A stretch of DNA of 64,000 bases from Ruegeria sp. ANG-R (lineage in GTDB: Bacteria; Pseudomonadota; Alphaproteobacteria; Rhodobacterales; Rhodobacteraceae), in NCBI RefSeq assembly GCF_000813985.1, contig NZ_JWLJ01000014.1:18222-82221 (forward strand), written 5' to 3'. Shown in pieces: positions 51,013-60,435 of the stretch. The first letter of the stretch is position 1, and each line of letters opens with the position of its first letter. Made by a program: the position numbers and the translations under genes. The notes under the pieces are model-generated. The model was given only the letters and a program-made list of their open reading frames with translations, did not search any database and had not been told where the DNA came from.

Positions 51013-52629
51013 ATGGACAGAGTAACGTTGCACGACTACGAAGCGCTCAGCCCGTTTCAGATCAAGGATGAACTGATCAAACTGGCCTCGGCTGAGGCAC
51101 TCAAGGCCAACAGCGCCTTTCTGAACGCAGGGCGGGGCAATCCCAACTGGGTCGCCACCCGCCCGCGAGAGGCGTTCTTTGCCCTCGGTCAATTCGCCAT
51201 AACCGAGTCCAAACGCGTGATGAACAACCCCGCCGGGCTGGGTGGAATGCCTGCGCGGAAAGGCTGTCACGACCGATTGCAGAACTGGGCGTCCGATCAT
51301 TCAGAGACGCCGGGCGTCGATACTCTGCTTGAGGTGGTGGCACATGCCATCTCCGCATTCGAGTTCGATGCGGACGAGTTTGTGCATGAACTGACGGATT
51401 CGATCATCGGCGATAACTACCCGGTGCCCGACCGCATCCTGAAGCATAACGCCGCCATCGCCCATGAATATCTGATGTGGTCCATGTGCCGGGGCCACCG
51501 GCCTGACGCTCAGTTCGATCTGTTCGCGGTCGAAGGTGGTACGGCTGCGATGTGTTACATCTTCAAATCGCTCAAAGCCAATCGGTTGCTGAACCCCGGC
51601 GACACGATTGCGCTGTGCACTCCGATCTTCACACCCTATCTGGAAATGCCCGAGTTGGAGGACTACAGCCTTGAATCCGTCCATGTGGAAACTGACGAGG
51701 AAGACGGATTCCAACTAACCGACGCCGCAGTTGAGAAGCTGAAAGACCCCAAAGTAAAGGCATTTTTCCTGGTCAATCCAGGAAACCCGTCCTCGGTTGC
51801 GCTCAGCACTGCGTCACTGCGCAAACTGGCGGATCTGGTGGAAAACCATCGTCCCGATCTGATCGTGCTGACGGATGATGTCTACGGCACATTTGTGCAT
51901 GACTTTACTTCGGTGATGGGGCATCTGCCGCGCAATACGATAGGTGTGTATTCATACTCGAAGTATTTTGGTTGCACCGGCTGGCGACTTGGGGTGATCG
52001 CGGTGGCGCAGGACAACATCTTTGATCTCAAGCTTGCCGAGCACTCCGAAGAGATCAAGCAGATACTGGACAAACGCTATGGAACACTCAGCCTGACGCC
52101 GCGCGACATCCGTTTCATCGACCGGCTTGTGGCCGATAGCCGCGACGTGGCGCTGAACCACACGGCTGGCTTGTCTCTGCCACAGCAGGTTATGATGACG
52201 TTGTTTTCACTTTGCGAACTGGTTGACAGCAAGAAAATCTATCAGACCGCATGTATGGAACTGGTGCAACGTCGCTTCAAACTATTGACCGAAGCGATGG
52301 GGATCGAGGTGAAAGCAGGCGAACACTACGACGCTTACTACGGCATCATCGATTTCGAATACTGGCTACGCAAATATGTTGGCGAAGACGTCGTGACCTG
52401 GATCAAACAGAACGTTCACCCCTTGGATATAGCGTTCAAACTGGCCGAGGATTACGGTATTGTCCTGCTGAATGGCAGCGGGTTTGATGCGCCGGGATGG
52501 TCGGCGCGCGTGTCCTTCGCCAACCTGCCGGACGAAGCTTATTCGCAGATCGGAACAGCCGTTCGATCGGTTGCGCGGGGCTATGTGCAAGCCTACCGCG
52601 CTGCGAACAATTTGCCGCTGCACGGCTAG
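51013..52629 (+). CDS. aspD: Aspartate 4-decarboxylase (bifunctional aspartate transaminase)
   Basis: 538 residues, class I aminotransferase fold with the AspD extensions. N-terminal LNAGRGNPNWVATRPREAFF (about 38-57) and the GLGGMPARKG loop. PLP site residues: NPGNPSS (Asn), TDDVYGTF (Asp, Tyr) and the Schiff-base lysine in SYSKYFGCTGWRLG (about residue 316). C-terminal Arg in GWSARVSFANL binds the carboxylate. Converts L-aspartate to L-alanine and CO2, consuming a proton. With AspT it forms a metabolic proton cycle. Confidence 0.92.
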   Translation: MDRVTLHDYEALSPFQIKDELIKLASAEALKANSAFLNAGRGNPNWVATRPREAFFALGQFAITESKRVMNNPAGLGGMPARKGCHDRLQNWASDHSETPGVDTLLEVVAHAISAFEFDADEFVHELTDSIIGDNYPVPDRILKHNAAIAHEYLMWSMCRGHRPDAQFDLFAVEGGTAAMCYIFKSLKANRLLNPGDTIALCTPIFTPYLEMPELEDYSLESVHVETDEEDGFQLTDAAVEKLKDPKVKAFFLVNPGNPSSVALSTASLRKLADLVENHRPDLIVLTDDVYGTFVHDFTSVMGHLPRNTIGVYSYSKYFGCTGWRLGVIAVAQDNIFDLKLAEHSEEIKQILDKRYGTLSLTPRDIRFIDRLVADSRDVALNHTAGLSLPQQVMMTLFSLCELVDSKKIYQTACMELVQRRFKLLTEAMGIEVKAGEHYDAYYGIIDFEYWLRKYVGEDVVTWIKQNVHPLDIAFKLAEDYGIVLLNGSGFDAPGWSARVSFANLPDEAYSQIGTAVRSVARGYVQAYRAANNLPLHG

Positions 52630-52684
52630 CTAAAACTCCCTACACCTGCGCCCGAACTGGTGCTACCCATAGGCGCAGGGGAGG

Positions 52685-54586
52685 ATGATTTTGGACATAT
52701 CCGAACAGCGCATCAAGGCGATGACATCCGCTGGCCTGAACCTGATCGGGCAGGCACTTTCGATCTATGACAGTCGGCTGCGACTTGCGGTCAGCAACCT
52801 GAGGTTTCAGGAAATGTTCGATTTGCCCGACGCGCTTGTCGAACCGGGTGCATTGTTTCGCGATACCATTCATTTTCTCGCAAGCCGAGGGGAATACGGT
52901 GCCGCTGGTGATGTGGACGAAATGGTCGAGATCCGCGTTGCGCAGGCGCTGGCTTTCGAGCCGCACTATATGGAGCGTACCCGGCCCAACGGACAGGTGA
53001 TCTCGGTCGAAGGCGCCCCATTGCCAAATGGTGGCTGGGTCGCCGTCTATACTGACATCACCCGTACCCGTCAGATCGAGGACCTGCTGCGTGCCCGCTC
53101 GGAAGAGCTCTCGGATCAACTTCTGAGCCACGCCGAAGAGCTGTCTGCAACCAATCGCAAACTGGCAGCCACCATCACGGCACTGGAAGAGGCGAAACGC
53201 CAGCTGACTGAAATCGAGGCCCGCACACGGATGACAACCGAAATGATGCCGGCCCATATCGCCCATCTGGATGTCGATGGGCGATATGATTATTCCAATC
53301 GCCGCCTCAGTTCGGTCATGCCCGGACGCCCTTCCGATATCCTGGGCCTTCATATTTCACAGGCCCTGGGACCATCGGCCCATGATCGAGTGAAACCGCA
53401 TCTGGAACAGGCCTATCGCGGCCAACCATCGGTTTTCGAGTTTACCGAGGATCAAGATTCGCGCCGCATTCGTGTATCCTTCACGCCGGACAAAGCGGGC
53501 GGTGTTTACGTCATGTCGGTGGATATCACCGAAGAAACCCAAGCCCGCGTCGCCCTGCAGCAAACGCGTCGAAGGGCCATGGCCGCACAGATGACCAGCG
53601 GGCTGGCGCACGATTTCTCCAATTTGCTCACCATCATTCTGGGAATGCAGGCCCGGCTTGAAAAGATGGAATTGCCCGATGAGGCCGTCCAACTTGTTGC
53701 CGCTACGCAGCAGACCGCACGCCGGGGCGGGCAACTGCTGAATCGCATCGCTGACATGACCGGCAACCGCACACCTCAACCCCAGGCCACGGATATGCGC
53801 GGACTACTCGAGGATTTGCGGGTGCTTGCGACGCCCTCTTTGCCGCGCGGCATGGGGCTGTCGGTGGTGAATACGTTGCCCGACAAGGCGTTGATGCTTG
53901 ACCCTGGCATGGTACAGGATGCCCTGTTGAACCTCGTTTTGAACGCGCGCGATGCTTGTGGCGTATCTGGCCAGATTACGATTAGCGCACATGCCATCGG
54001 GACAATTTGGGTTGAGATAACAGTTTCAGACACGGGTCCGGGATTTACACCGGAAGCCTTGGAGAAGGCGTTGAACCCCTTCTTTACCACCAAGGGCAGC
54101 GATGGGTCGGGTCTCGGGCTGCCAATGGTCTATGACACGGTCAAGCTGGCCGGGGGCGACCTGAACCTGCGGAACACGCCCTCTGGTGCCTCCGTTGTAT
54201 TGCGATTGCCTTACCGGCCTGCGCCACCTGCTCAAGCGGGTCTTGTATTGCTGGTCGAGGATAACGACGAACTGCGCAGCCAGTTCCGCGATATGCTGGT
54301 CGGATTGGGATGTTCAGTGATTGAGGCAAGCTCGGTCGAGGAAGCACTGGCTTTGACGTCAGACATTGATGATATAGCGCTGGTACTATCGGACATTCGG
54401 CTGGAAGGGGGGGGAACAGGCATCGATATCGTCGACCGTCTGAACGGTGCCCTGCCATGTATACTGATGACATCGCTGCCACTTTCCGATCCGCTGCATC
54501 ATCGCGCGCTGACCCGTGCACCTGTTCTGAGCAAACCGTTCACGTCGACCGAGCTGTCGGCGCTGATCCGAACCAAGGCCGCATAG
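52685..54586 (+). CDS. Hybrid sensor histidine kinase, PAS-rich, with C-terminal receiver
   Basis: 633 residues, no membrane segment, so cytoplasmic. PAS-like domain about 15-125 (LSIYDSRLRLAVSNLRFQEM), coiled coil about 125-190, second PAS about 190-290 (PAHIAHLDVDGRYDYSNRRL). HisKA follows with the phosphorylated His in SGLAHDFSNLLTII (about residue 311), then HATPase (NLVLNARDA, SDTGPGFTPEALE, GSGLGLPMV). The receiver at about 520-633 has acidic VEDNDE and phospho-Asp in LVLSDIRLEG. A GGGGAGG box sits directly against ATG 52685, so the in-frame TTG at 52691 may be the real start. The gene lies 55 nt after aspD and abuts the response-regulator gene; it may control aspTD, which is inference. 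Confidence 0.9.
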   Translation: MILDISEQRIKAMTSAGLNLIGQALSIYDSRLRLAVSNLRFQEMFDLPDALVEPGALFRDTIHFLASRGEYGAAGDVDEMVEIRVAQALAFEPHYMERTRPNGQVISVEGAPLPNGGWVAVYTDITRTRQIEDLLRARSEELSDQLLSHAEELSATNRKLAATITALEEAKRQLTEIEARTRMTTEMMPAHIAHLDVDGRYDYSNRRLSSVMPGRPSDILGLHISQALGPSAHDRVKPHLEQAYRGQPSVFEFTEDQDSRRIRVSFTPDKAGGVYVMSVDITEETQARVALQQTRRRAMAAQMTSGLAHDFSNLLTIILGMQARLEKMELPDEAVQLVAATQQTARRGGQLLNRIADMTGNRTPQPQATDMRGLLEDLRVLATPSLPRGMGLSVVNTLPDKALMLDPGMVQDALLNLVLNARDACGVSGQITISAHAIGTIWVEITVSDTGPGFTPEALEKALNPFFTTKGSDGSGLGLPMVYDTVKLAGGDLNLRNTPSGASVVLRLPYRPAPPAQAGLVLLVEDNDELRSQFRDMLVGLGCSVIEASSVEEALALTSDIDDIALVLSDIRLEGGGTGIDIVDRLNGALPCILMTSLPLSDPLHHRALTRAPVLSKPFTSTELSALIRTKAA

Positions 54587-55288
54587 ATGACCCAACCGTT
54601 GGTGACCATCCTTGATGATGAACCTGAAATCCGCCGCATACTGACTGACGCGCTTGAGGATGCAGGTTTCCGAACCCAGAGTTTCGCCCGTGCGCGCGAA
54701 TTCGAGGCCTCGCTCAAGCGGGTCACTCCGGATCTCTGTCTGGTGGATCTGTCACTGCCCGATACCGACGGGCTGGCGCTTGTTCACCGGCTTGCATTAG
54801 AGCAGGGGGCGGCCGTCATCATCATTTCAGGTCGCGCTCAGGTACAGGATCGTGTGACCGGGTTGGAGCTTGGGGCGGATGATTACATCACAAAGCCCTT
54901 TGATCCTGCCGAGGTTATTGCGCGGGTCCGCGCCCGCCTGCGGTCATCCGGCCCTGCGACACAGAGTTCGTACATTGCCGAGTTCAATGGCTGGACGGCG
55001 CAGTTTGACAGATACGTCCTGATTGATGCCGATGGTATCGAGACACCATTTAGCCATGCCGAGGGCGAGGTCCTGAGGCTGTTTCTCGAAAGCCCCAAAC
55101 GCCTGATCAGCCGTGCGCGAATGCAGGAGATGCTGGGTGGTGGAGCGAGCGAAAGCTTTGACCGGGCGATGGATGTGCGGATTTCGCGCCTGCGTACAAA
55201 GCTAGGCGAAGATCCAAAAAATCCGCGCCTTATCAAAACGATATATGGCGCAGGGTATATCTTTCTTGGTGATGTCAGCTGGTCTTGA
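54587..55288 (+). CDS. OmpR/PhoB-family response regulator
   Basis: 233 residues. Receiver about 1-120: acidic pocket DDE (10-12), phospho-Asp54 in CLVDLSLPDTDG, switch Ser in IIISGR, Lys in DDYITKPFDPAE. C-terminal winged-helix DNA-binding domain about 130-230 (SHAEGEVLRLFLESPKRLIS, then DVRISRLRTKLGEDPKNPRL and IKTIYGAGYIF). Starts immediately after the kinase stop, so it is the cognate regulator; phosphate would pass from the kinase, possibly via its own receiver. Confidence 0.93.
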   Translation: MTQPLVTILDDEPEIRRILTDALEDAGFRTQSFARAREFEASLKRVTPDLCLVDLSLPDTDGLALVHRLALEQGAAVIIISGRAQVQDRVTGLELGADDYITKPFDPAEVIARVRARLRSSGPATQSSYIAEFNGWTAQFDRYVLIDADGIETPFSHAEGEVLRLFLESPKRLISRARMQEMLGGGASESFDRAMDVRISRLRTKLGEDPKNPRLIKTIYGAGYIFLGDVSWS

Positions 55289-55368
55289 ACAGTAGACTGA
55301 AGGCCAGGGAACATCGGAATAATCATTCGGCCCGTGCTTCCCGACCGGTCCCGGCATTGTTCCATATT

Positions 55369-56679
55369 TCAATCCCGCAGAGCCTGTTCTTTGATCTTCA
55401 AAACTGGTTGGATCAGGTAATCCAGCACTGATTTTCGGCCGGACAGAATATCGACTTCGGCGATCATCCCGGGGATGATCTCAACCGCCACACCGCCCGC
55501 ATCCAGCATGGTATCCGAGGTCTGAATCTCAACCACAAAAACCTCCTCTTCGCTCCGCTCTGATCGCGTGATCGTGTCGGCGCCGATGCGAACAATTTCC
55601 CCATCCAGACTGCCGTATCGCGAAAAATCGTAGGCCGTGATCTTGATTTTGACCTTTTGTCCTGCGTGCAGGAACGCGATGTCCTTGGGCCGAACATAGG
55701 CTTCCACCAGCAAGCGGTCGTCCAAGGGTACTATTTCGATCAATTCTTCTCCGCTGCGTGCCATCCCACCAATCGTCGTTCGGTGGAGGCGGTTTACGAT
55801 GCCCCGAACCGGCGCCCGGATCTGTGCGCGGGATGCGCGGTCGCGCAGGGATGGCAGGGCAGGTTGCAACGCTGCTAGCTCCGCCGAAACCAAAGCCAGA
55901 TCAGTTAACGCCGCGCTGCGAAACCGACTGCGCGTTGCGCGGACCTTGTCATCCACTTCATCAAGACCGGCCTTCAACCGGCTCACCACCGCTTCGGCCC
56001 GGATCTTGCGGCCCTTCCATTCCGCCTCGCTGCGGCGCAGGGTCAGAAGTGTAGTGGCAGGTTCCATCCTCTGTTCTACCAGCGGAACCATCAGGGCGCG
56101 TTCTTCAGCCAATACATTCAGAGTTTCCGTTGTCGTAACCTGGTCAACCAGCCCTTCTTCGTATTCGCGTTGTCGCTGCTCACGCTGTCTGGTCAGAATT
56201 GCGATCTCGGCTTCCAGTTCTGCCTGCCGTCCGTGATATAAAGCGGCCTCTGAGCGTACGACACTTGGGGCTCCATTCAGAAGGGCGTCGTCAAACTCCA
56301 AACCAGTTCCATCGATTTCCGCCTTCAGACGCTGGGCCCGGGCCATCAGGCCATAGGCGCGCTGTTGTTCCTGGCTCAACTCTCTTTCGATCTGGTTGGT
56401 GTCGAGTTCCATCAGCAATGTACCGGCCTCTACCACGAGGCCCTCGCGAACATGCACAGACTGCAAAACACCCGGCTCGGTAGCTTCGATTACCTGAATG
56501 TCACCTGATGGCACGATACGGCCGTCCGCCCTTACGACATCATCCAGTTCGGTGAAATGGGCCCAGAAAACTGCGCTGATCAGACATCCAAGGATAAGCA
56601 GCAGCAGCAGTGAACCCCTAATTGGTGCCTGCCCGCGCATTTCGCTTGCAAGACGCTTCAGATCAGGATGCTGCGACAT
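55369..56679 (-). CDS. Type I secretion membrane fusion protein, HlyD family
   Basis: 436 residues. One N-terminal membrane segment (about 22-42, SLLLLLILGCLISAVFWAHF), then HlyD features: DDVVRADGRIVPSGDIQVIE (about 46-65) and GVLQSVHVREGLVVEAGTLL. Long coiled coil with LSQEQQRAYGLMARAQRL and RQREQRQREYEEGLVDQV (about 85-270), and the C-terminal RAPVRGIVNRLHRTTIGG, with KIKITAYDFSRYGSLDGEI (LapC/PrtE-like). Links the ABC exporter to the outer-membrane channel. Its 5' end overlaps the ABC gene's 3' end by 17 nt. Confidence 0.92.
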   Translation of the reverse strand: MSQHPDLKRLASEMRGQAPIRGSLLLLLILGCLISAVFWAHFTELDDVVRADGRIVPSGDIQVIEATEPGVLQSVHVREGLVVEAGTLLMELDTNQIERELSQEQQRAYGLMARAQRLKAEIDGTGLEFDDALLNGAPSVVRSEAALYHGRQAELEAEIAILTRQREQRQREYEEGLVDQVTTTETLNVLAEERALMVPLVEQRMEPATTLLTLRRSEAEWKGRKIRAEAVVSRLKAGLDEVDDKVRATRSRFRSAALTDLALVSAELAALQPALPSLRDRASRAQIRAPVRGIVNRLHRTTIGGMARSGEELIEIVPLDDRLLVEAYVRPKDIAFLHAGQKVKIKITAYDFSRYGSLDGEIVRIGADTITRSERSEEEVFVVEIQTSDTMLDAGGVAVEIIPGMIAEVDILSGRKSVLDYLIQPVLKIKEQALRD

Positions 56680-58795
56680 TCAGGTGCCTCCCGGTGTTTC
56701 GAACATGCCGCGTCAGGATGCTTTTGTCGCCGTCCATGGCAACTTTGCCGTCCTCGATCACGATGACTCGGTCAACCAGCTCCAAGAGGCTGGTACGGTG
56801 CGTGACGACGACCATCGTCGTGTCCGGCGTGGCCTCTTTTAATCGACCGATGATCTCGGCTTCCGATTTGACGTCCATCGCGCTCGTCGGCTCATCCAAA
56901 AGCAGCACCGGAGGGCGCCCAATGAGCGCCCGCGCCAGCGCAATCGCTTGTCGCTGGCCGCCAGACAGGCCCTCTCCGCGTTCAGCCACTTTCTGGTCAT
57001 AGCCGTGGGGGTGCCGAGCGATAAAGTCTTCGACCCCGGCGATGCGTCCGGCACGGACCAGTTCGTCGTCATGTGGGCGCACGGTTCCACTGGTAATATT
57101 GTCCCGCACGGTGCCGGAAAACAGCCAGACGTCCTGTAGGAGCGACCCGATGTTATGGCGCAGATCGCCCGGATCGATCTGTCGTATGTCCAGCCCGTCC
57201 AGCATCACTGAACCCACGCGCGGGTGATAGAGGCCCAGCAGCAATCGCGCGACGGTACTCTTTCCCGACCCGATCTGGCCGAGGACGGCAACTTTTTCAC
57301 CGGGTTCAATGGTGAATGAAATACCTTTCAAAGTGTCGTCATGTTGATCGGGGTAGGCGAAATGAACGTTGTTGAAGATGATACGCCCAGAGAACTCGGA
57401 CCGGCTGATCCACGACCGGCCATCGGGCCGTTCATTGTCAGCCTTCATCAGCGCGTCGAGATTGCGAAATGCGCTGCGGGCCTGATTGACGCGAGTCAGC
57501 GTCTGCGCCAACTGCCCCAGTGGCGCCAGAGCACGCCCTGTCAGCATCACCGACGCCACAAGCGCACCCATGCTGGTTTGCCCGTCCGTGATCAGGAACA
57601 CCCCATAGAACACGATGAGCACTTGTGCGGCCTGCTGCGTGAACCCCGTCAGGTTCAAGGCAAATTGGGTGACGGCCCGACTGCGTGCCCCATGGTTCGA
57701 TTGACGCTTTATAGCGCTTTCCCAACGGGTGCGCATCTGACGTCCCGCCGAGGTCGTTTTGATGGTCTCCAACCCCGTTACGGCCTCAACCAGAACTGAT
57801 TGTTTGGACTGGCCGTCGGCAAAACTCTTTTCCGCCAGACGCGACAGGATCGGTTGCACTGCAAGCCCGCTGAACAAGACCACGGGCACGGCGAGCGCAG
57901 GAACAAGCGCCAGCGGACCTCCGACCATGTAGATCGTGAGGATAAATACCGCGATGAAGGGCAGATCGACAACGGCGACGAGCGTGGCGGAGGTGAAGAA
58001 CTCGCGCAGGGTCTCGAATTCGCGCACTGTGCTTGCCATAGCTCCGGTAGAGCCCGTGCGAGATGTCATGCGGATGTTCAAAACCTGATCAAACACGCGG
58101 CGGCCCATGGACAAATCCGCGTTCTGGCCGGCGCGATCAATGAACCCTGCACGCAGGAGCTTTAGCGCGAAGTCGAACGCCAATGCCAGGCACACCCCAA
58201 GCGTCAATGCGATCAGGGATTCGGTCGCCTCGTTGGGTAAGACCCGGTCATAGACGATCATGATGAAGACCGAGGTTGAAAGCCCAAGAACATTTGCCAT
58301 CGCGGCAGCCAGTGCCACTTGCGCATAAGACCAGCGGTTCGCAGAGAGAGCTGACCAGAACCAATGGCCCCCCTGGACTTCTTCGGCTGAACCAGCCTCG
58401 TCCCGGTACACGCGCCGAAACAATAAAGCATAGCCGGTATAAGCCTTGCTTACAGCGTTCTCGGGAACCGCACCAATACCGTCATCCAAAGCCGGGTCGT
58501 AGACCAGCAGATCGCCATTGCGTGCACGTCCGTGATAAACGACGGCGCGATCTCCTTCCAGCAACAAGATCGCAGGGGCCAGCGCAGCATCAAACGCTTT
58601 GAGCCGCCGTGCGCCAAATCCAGTCTGCAGGCCAGCTTTCTGTGCCGCGTTCATGGCGTCGCGCACAGTCAGTTCACCTTTTTCACCAGATTGTGCTGCG
58701 TTTAGCGCGGCCACAGTCAAAGGGCGGTCCAGCGTTGCCGCGACATTCAACATGCAGGCTTCCAGTTCGGTCAGCAAATCACGGCTGCGCCTCAT
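56663..58795 (-). CDS. Type I secretion ABC exporter with N-terminal C39-like domain (LapB type)
   Basis: 710 residues. N-terminal C39-like domain (about 1-130) without the canonical catalytic Cys-His setting: ELEACMLNVAATLDRPLTV, and DRAVVYHGRA where proteases have a catalytic His. It is therefore probably a substrate-binding pseudo-protease. Membrane domain about 145-430. ATPase about 465-710: Walker A GQIGSGKSTVA, signature LSGGQRQAIALARAL, Walker B PVLLLDEPTSAMD, switch VVTHRTS. Exports the RTX adhesin encoded upstream in one step. ATG 58795 overlaps the TolC-like stop by 4 nt. Confidence 0.92.
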   Translation of the reverse strand: MRRSRDLLTELEACMLNVAATLDRPLTVAALNAAQSGEKGELTVRDAMNAAQKAGLQTGFGARRLKAFDAALAPAILLLEGDRAVVYHGRARNGDLLVYDPALDDGIGAVPENAVSKAYTGYALLFRRVYRDEAGSAEEVQGGHWFWSALSANRWSYAQVALAAAMANVLGLSTSVFIMIVYDRVLPNEATESLIALTLGVCLALAFDFALKLLRAGFIDRAGQNADLSMGRRVFDQVLNIRMTSRTGSTGAMASTVREFETLREFFTSATLVAVVDLPFIAVFILTIYMVGGPLALVPALAVPVVLFSGLAVQPILSRLAEKSFADGQSKQSVLVEAVTGLETIKTTSAGRQMRTRWESAIKRQSNHGARSRAVTQFALNLTGFTQQAAQVLIVFYGVFLITDGQTSMGALVASVMLTGRALAPLGQLAQTLTRVNQARSAFRNLDALMKADNERPDGRSWISRSEFSGRIIFNNVHFAYPDQHDDTLKGISFTIEPGEKVAVLGQIGSGKSTVARLLLGLYHPRVGSVMLDGLDIRQIDPGDLRHNIGSLLQDVWLFSGTVRDNITSGTVRPHDDELVRAGRIAGVEDFIARHPHGYDQKVAERGEGLSGGQRQAIALARALIGRPPVLLLDEPTSAMDVKSEAEIIGRLKEATPDTTMVVVTHRTSLLELVDRVIVIEDGKVAMDGDKSILTRHVRNTGRHLNVAAS

Positions 58796-59577
58796 AGCGA
58801 TCCATCCCATTTGTCCAGTGTGATCCAGCGCAGATCCAGAACGCCCCCGGTGAGGATCAGGGTTGCGTAAGTGCTCAGCAAGAAGCCTGCTTCTGCCATT
58901 GTCTGGCGCTCCTGAGCATCTGCATAATCCCGTTGAACATCCGCCGTTTGGGGCTGTGCGGTCATTACATCCGCATTCGATCCAAACTTGTCAGATACCT
59001 GACCTGTGATCAGCCGTTTGATTTCCTCGTGGATCACAAGATTTTGGCGAATGACATCCAGAAGCTTTCGCCGGTCCAAACCCAAGATACGGGTTTCGAC
59101 GACCGCCAAAGCTGTCGCCGCGGCAGGCTGCAGTTGATTGCCGCGACTTTCCAATTCATGAGCACGGGCTGCGGCAAGATCGCTTGCAGCTCTGCCACTA
59201 TCGTAGACCAGCTGCGAAACCCGCAGATAAGGGGTTGCATCTCCGTCATCTACACATGACCGGTTGGGTTGAGCATTGAAATCCAACGAAACCTGAGGCA
59301 AAACGGCAACGCTTGGGATACTCCGATTTGACTCTGCGGCATCCGGTTCCGAGCCACGTCGCGCCGCCATCGGACTGCTCTGAGCAGCCAAACGTAGGCG
59401 TTGACCGAATGAGCTTTCTCTCAGACGACCTGATGTTTCAATCAGACCTGCGCCGGCGCTTTCGCTCGAAAAAGATGTTTCGATGCTGGAAAGAGCAGGC
59501 GTTGGCGCGTAGGCAGAAATCGGCAGGAGCACGACCAGCAGCCTTGAGGCTCTGAGAGTACGCTCAACCCATCGCAT
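58792..59577 (-). CDS. Half-length TolC/OprM-like outer-membrane protein
   Basis: 261 residues, where TolC-type proteins have about 430-480. N-terminal hydrophobic segment (about 9-24) likely a signal peptide. Then ESSFGQRLRLAAQSSPMAAR and SIPSVAVLPQVSLDFNAQ, followed by the conserved first-repeat elements YLRVSQLVYDSGRAASDLAA (about 117-136) and a long helix (about 140-220). It ends GVLDLRWITLDKWDGSL, overlapping the ABC start, so the 3' end is set by the operon rather than by random damage. The second TolC repeat is missing. It could assemble as a hexamer of halves, or be non-functional with another TolC substituting. Family call good, function uncertain. Confidence 0.75.
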   Translation of the reverse strand: MRWVERTLRASRLLVVLLPISAYAPTPALSSIETSFSSESAGAGLIETSGRLRESSFGQRLRLAAQSSPMAARRGSEPDAAESNRSIPSVAVLPQVSLDFNAQPNRSCVDDGDATPYLRVSQLVYDSGRAASDLAAARAHELESRGNQLQPAAATALAVVETRILGLDRRKLLDVIRQNLVIHEEIKRLITGQVSDKFGSNADVMTAQPQTADVQRDYADAQERQTMAEAGFLLSTYATLILTGGVLDLRWITLDKWDGSL

Positions 59578-60370
59578 GGATCACCTCCGAGCGCTTCTGG
59601 CCTTGTAACACATCTTCAGCCATCGCGGTGATGAACCCGCCTAAGGCATCGTTTGGTCCTGAAGCACTGACGGAACGGTCGATTTGCGCACGAAACAGCC
59701 AGGCGCAATGGGACAGTGAAACCTGATGAGCGTGGATCAGTTTTAGGGCGCGGCTGGCCAGCAGCATCAGCGTATACGCATCGGGCAATCGGTCCAGACG
59801 CCGCGCATCAATGCCCCAACATCTTTGCGGCAATGTGATTCCGTCATACTCGTTCAGCGGAACAAACAGGTCCAGTTCAGCGATCAATGAACACAGGCGG
59901 TTTGTTTCTGTTGCAGAGATTTGACGGCTCTGCAGAAAAAGCTGAACCTGGCAGAGCTTCTGCGCAAGTTGTCCATCCATGGTAAAAAACGGATTGTCCT
60001 GAGGGTCGCGTGTCACCAGGCCCGAGCTCTCGTCAACGGTCAGGCGCCATCGGTGCCCGTTTCCGCTCAAGGCGTCAGATTGAAATGGAAAGCAGCGCAA
60101 CTCCGACGGTACATATGGCGCAAGCCAGCGCCCATTTTGGCCGACAAAAGGCGACATACATTCAGAGACAACTGAGAGTAGCGCTGCAGGTAAAAAACCC
60201 TCTTCGTTTTGTTGGAACACTATTGGAAAAGATGTCGCGATCTTTGACACTTCGGAGACAACGATAGGGCAGGCACTCATTTCCTCCGCAAACTGATAGG
60301 ATGTGAAGCTACGCCAGTAGCGGTTGCTGTGCCGCTTATGGCTGACTGGAAAAAGGCCGTTCTCTGCCAT
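59564..60370 (-). CDS. SapC-family protein
   Basis: 268 residues, no clear signal peptide. Matches the SapC pattern: PVSHKRHSNRYWRSFTSYQF at the N-terminus, CPIVVSEVSKIATSFPIVFQ (about 34-53), FVGQNGRWLAPYVPSELRCF (about 75-94) and PFFTMDGQ near 130. SapC proteins are known from S-layer/surface-protein loci and next to type I secretion genes; their biochemical role is not settled. Its end overlaps the TolC-like start by 14 nt, and it follows the adhesin gene by 65 nt, so it belongs to the export operon. Confidence 0.75.
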   Translation of the reverse strand: MAENGLFPVSHKRHSNRYWRSFTSYQFAEEMSACPIVVSEVSKIATSFPIVFQQNEEGFLPAALLSVVSECMSPFVGQNGRWLAPYVPSELRCFPFQSDALSGNGHRWRLTVDESSGLVTRDPQDNPFFTMDGQLAQKLCQVQLFLQSRQISATETNRLCSLIAELDLFVPLNEYDGITLPQRCWGIDARRLDRLPDAYTLMLLASRALKLIHAHQVSLSHCAWLFRAQIDRSVSASGPNDALGGFITAMAEDVLQGQKRSEVIHAMG

Positions 60371-60435
60371 TTGATCCTCTTGGTCTGGGACGGCGAGGTC
60401 GCTTTTGCGGCCCCGCCTCAGGCTCCGTCCTCCGT

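Noticed and set aside
59577..60370. Frameshift as the cause of the short TolC-like protein
   Set aside because: No missing second TolC repeat was found in other frames before or after the gene, and both ends overlap operon neighbours in the normal way.
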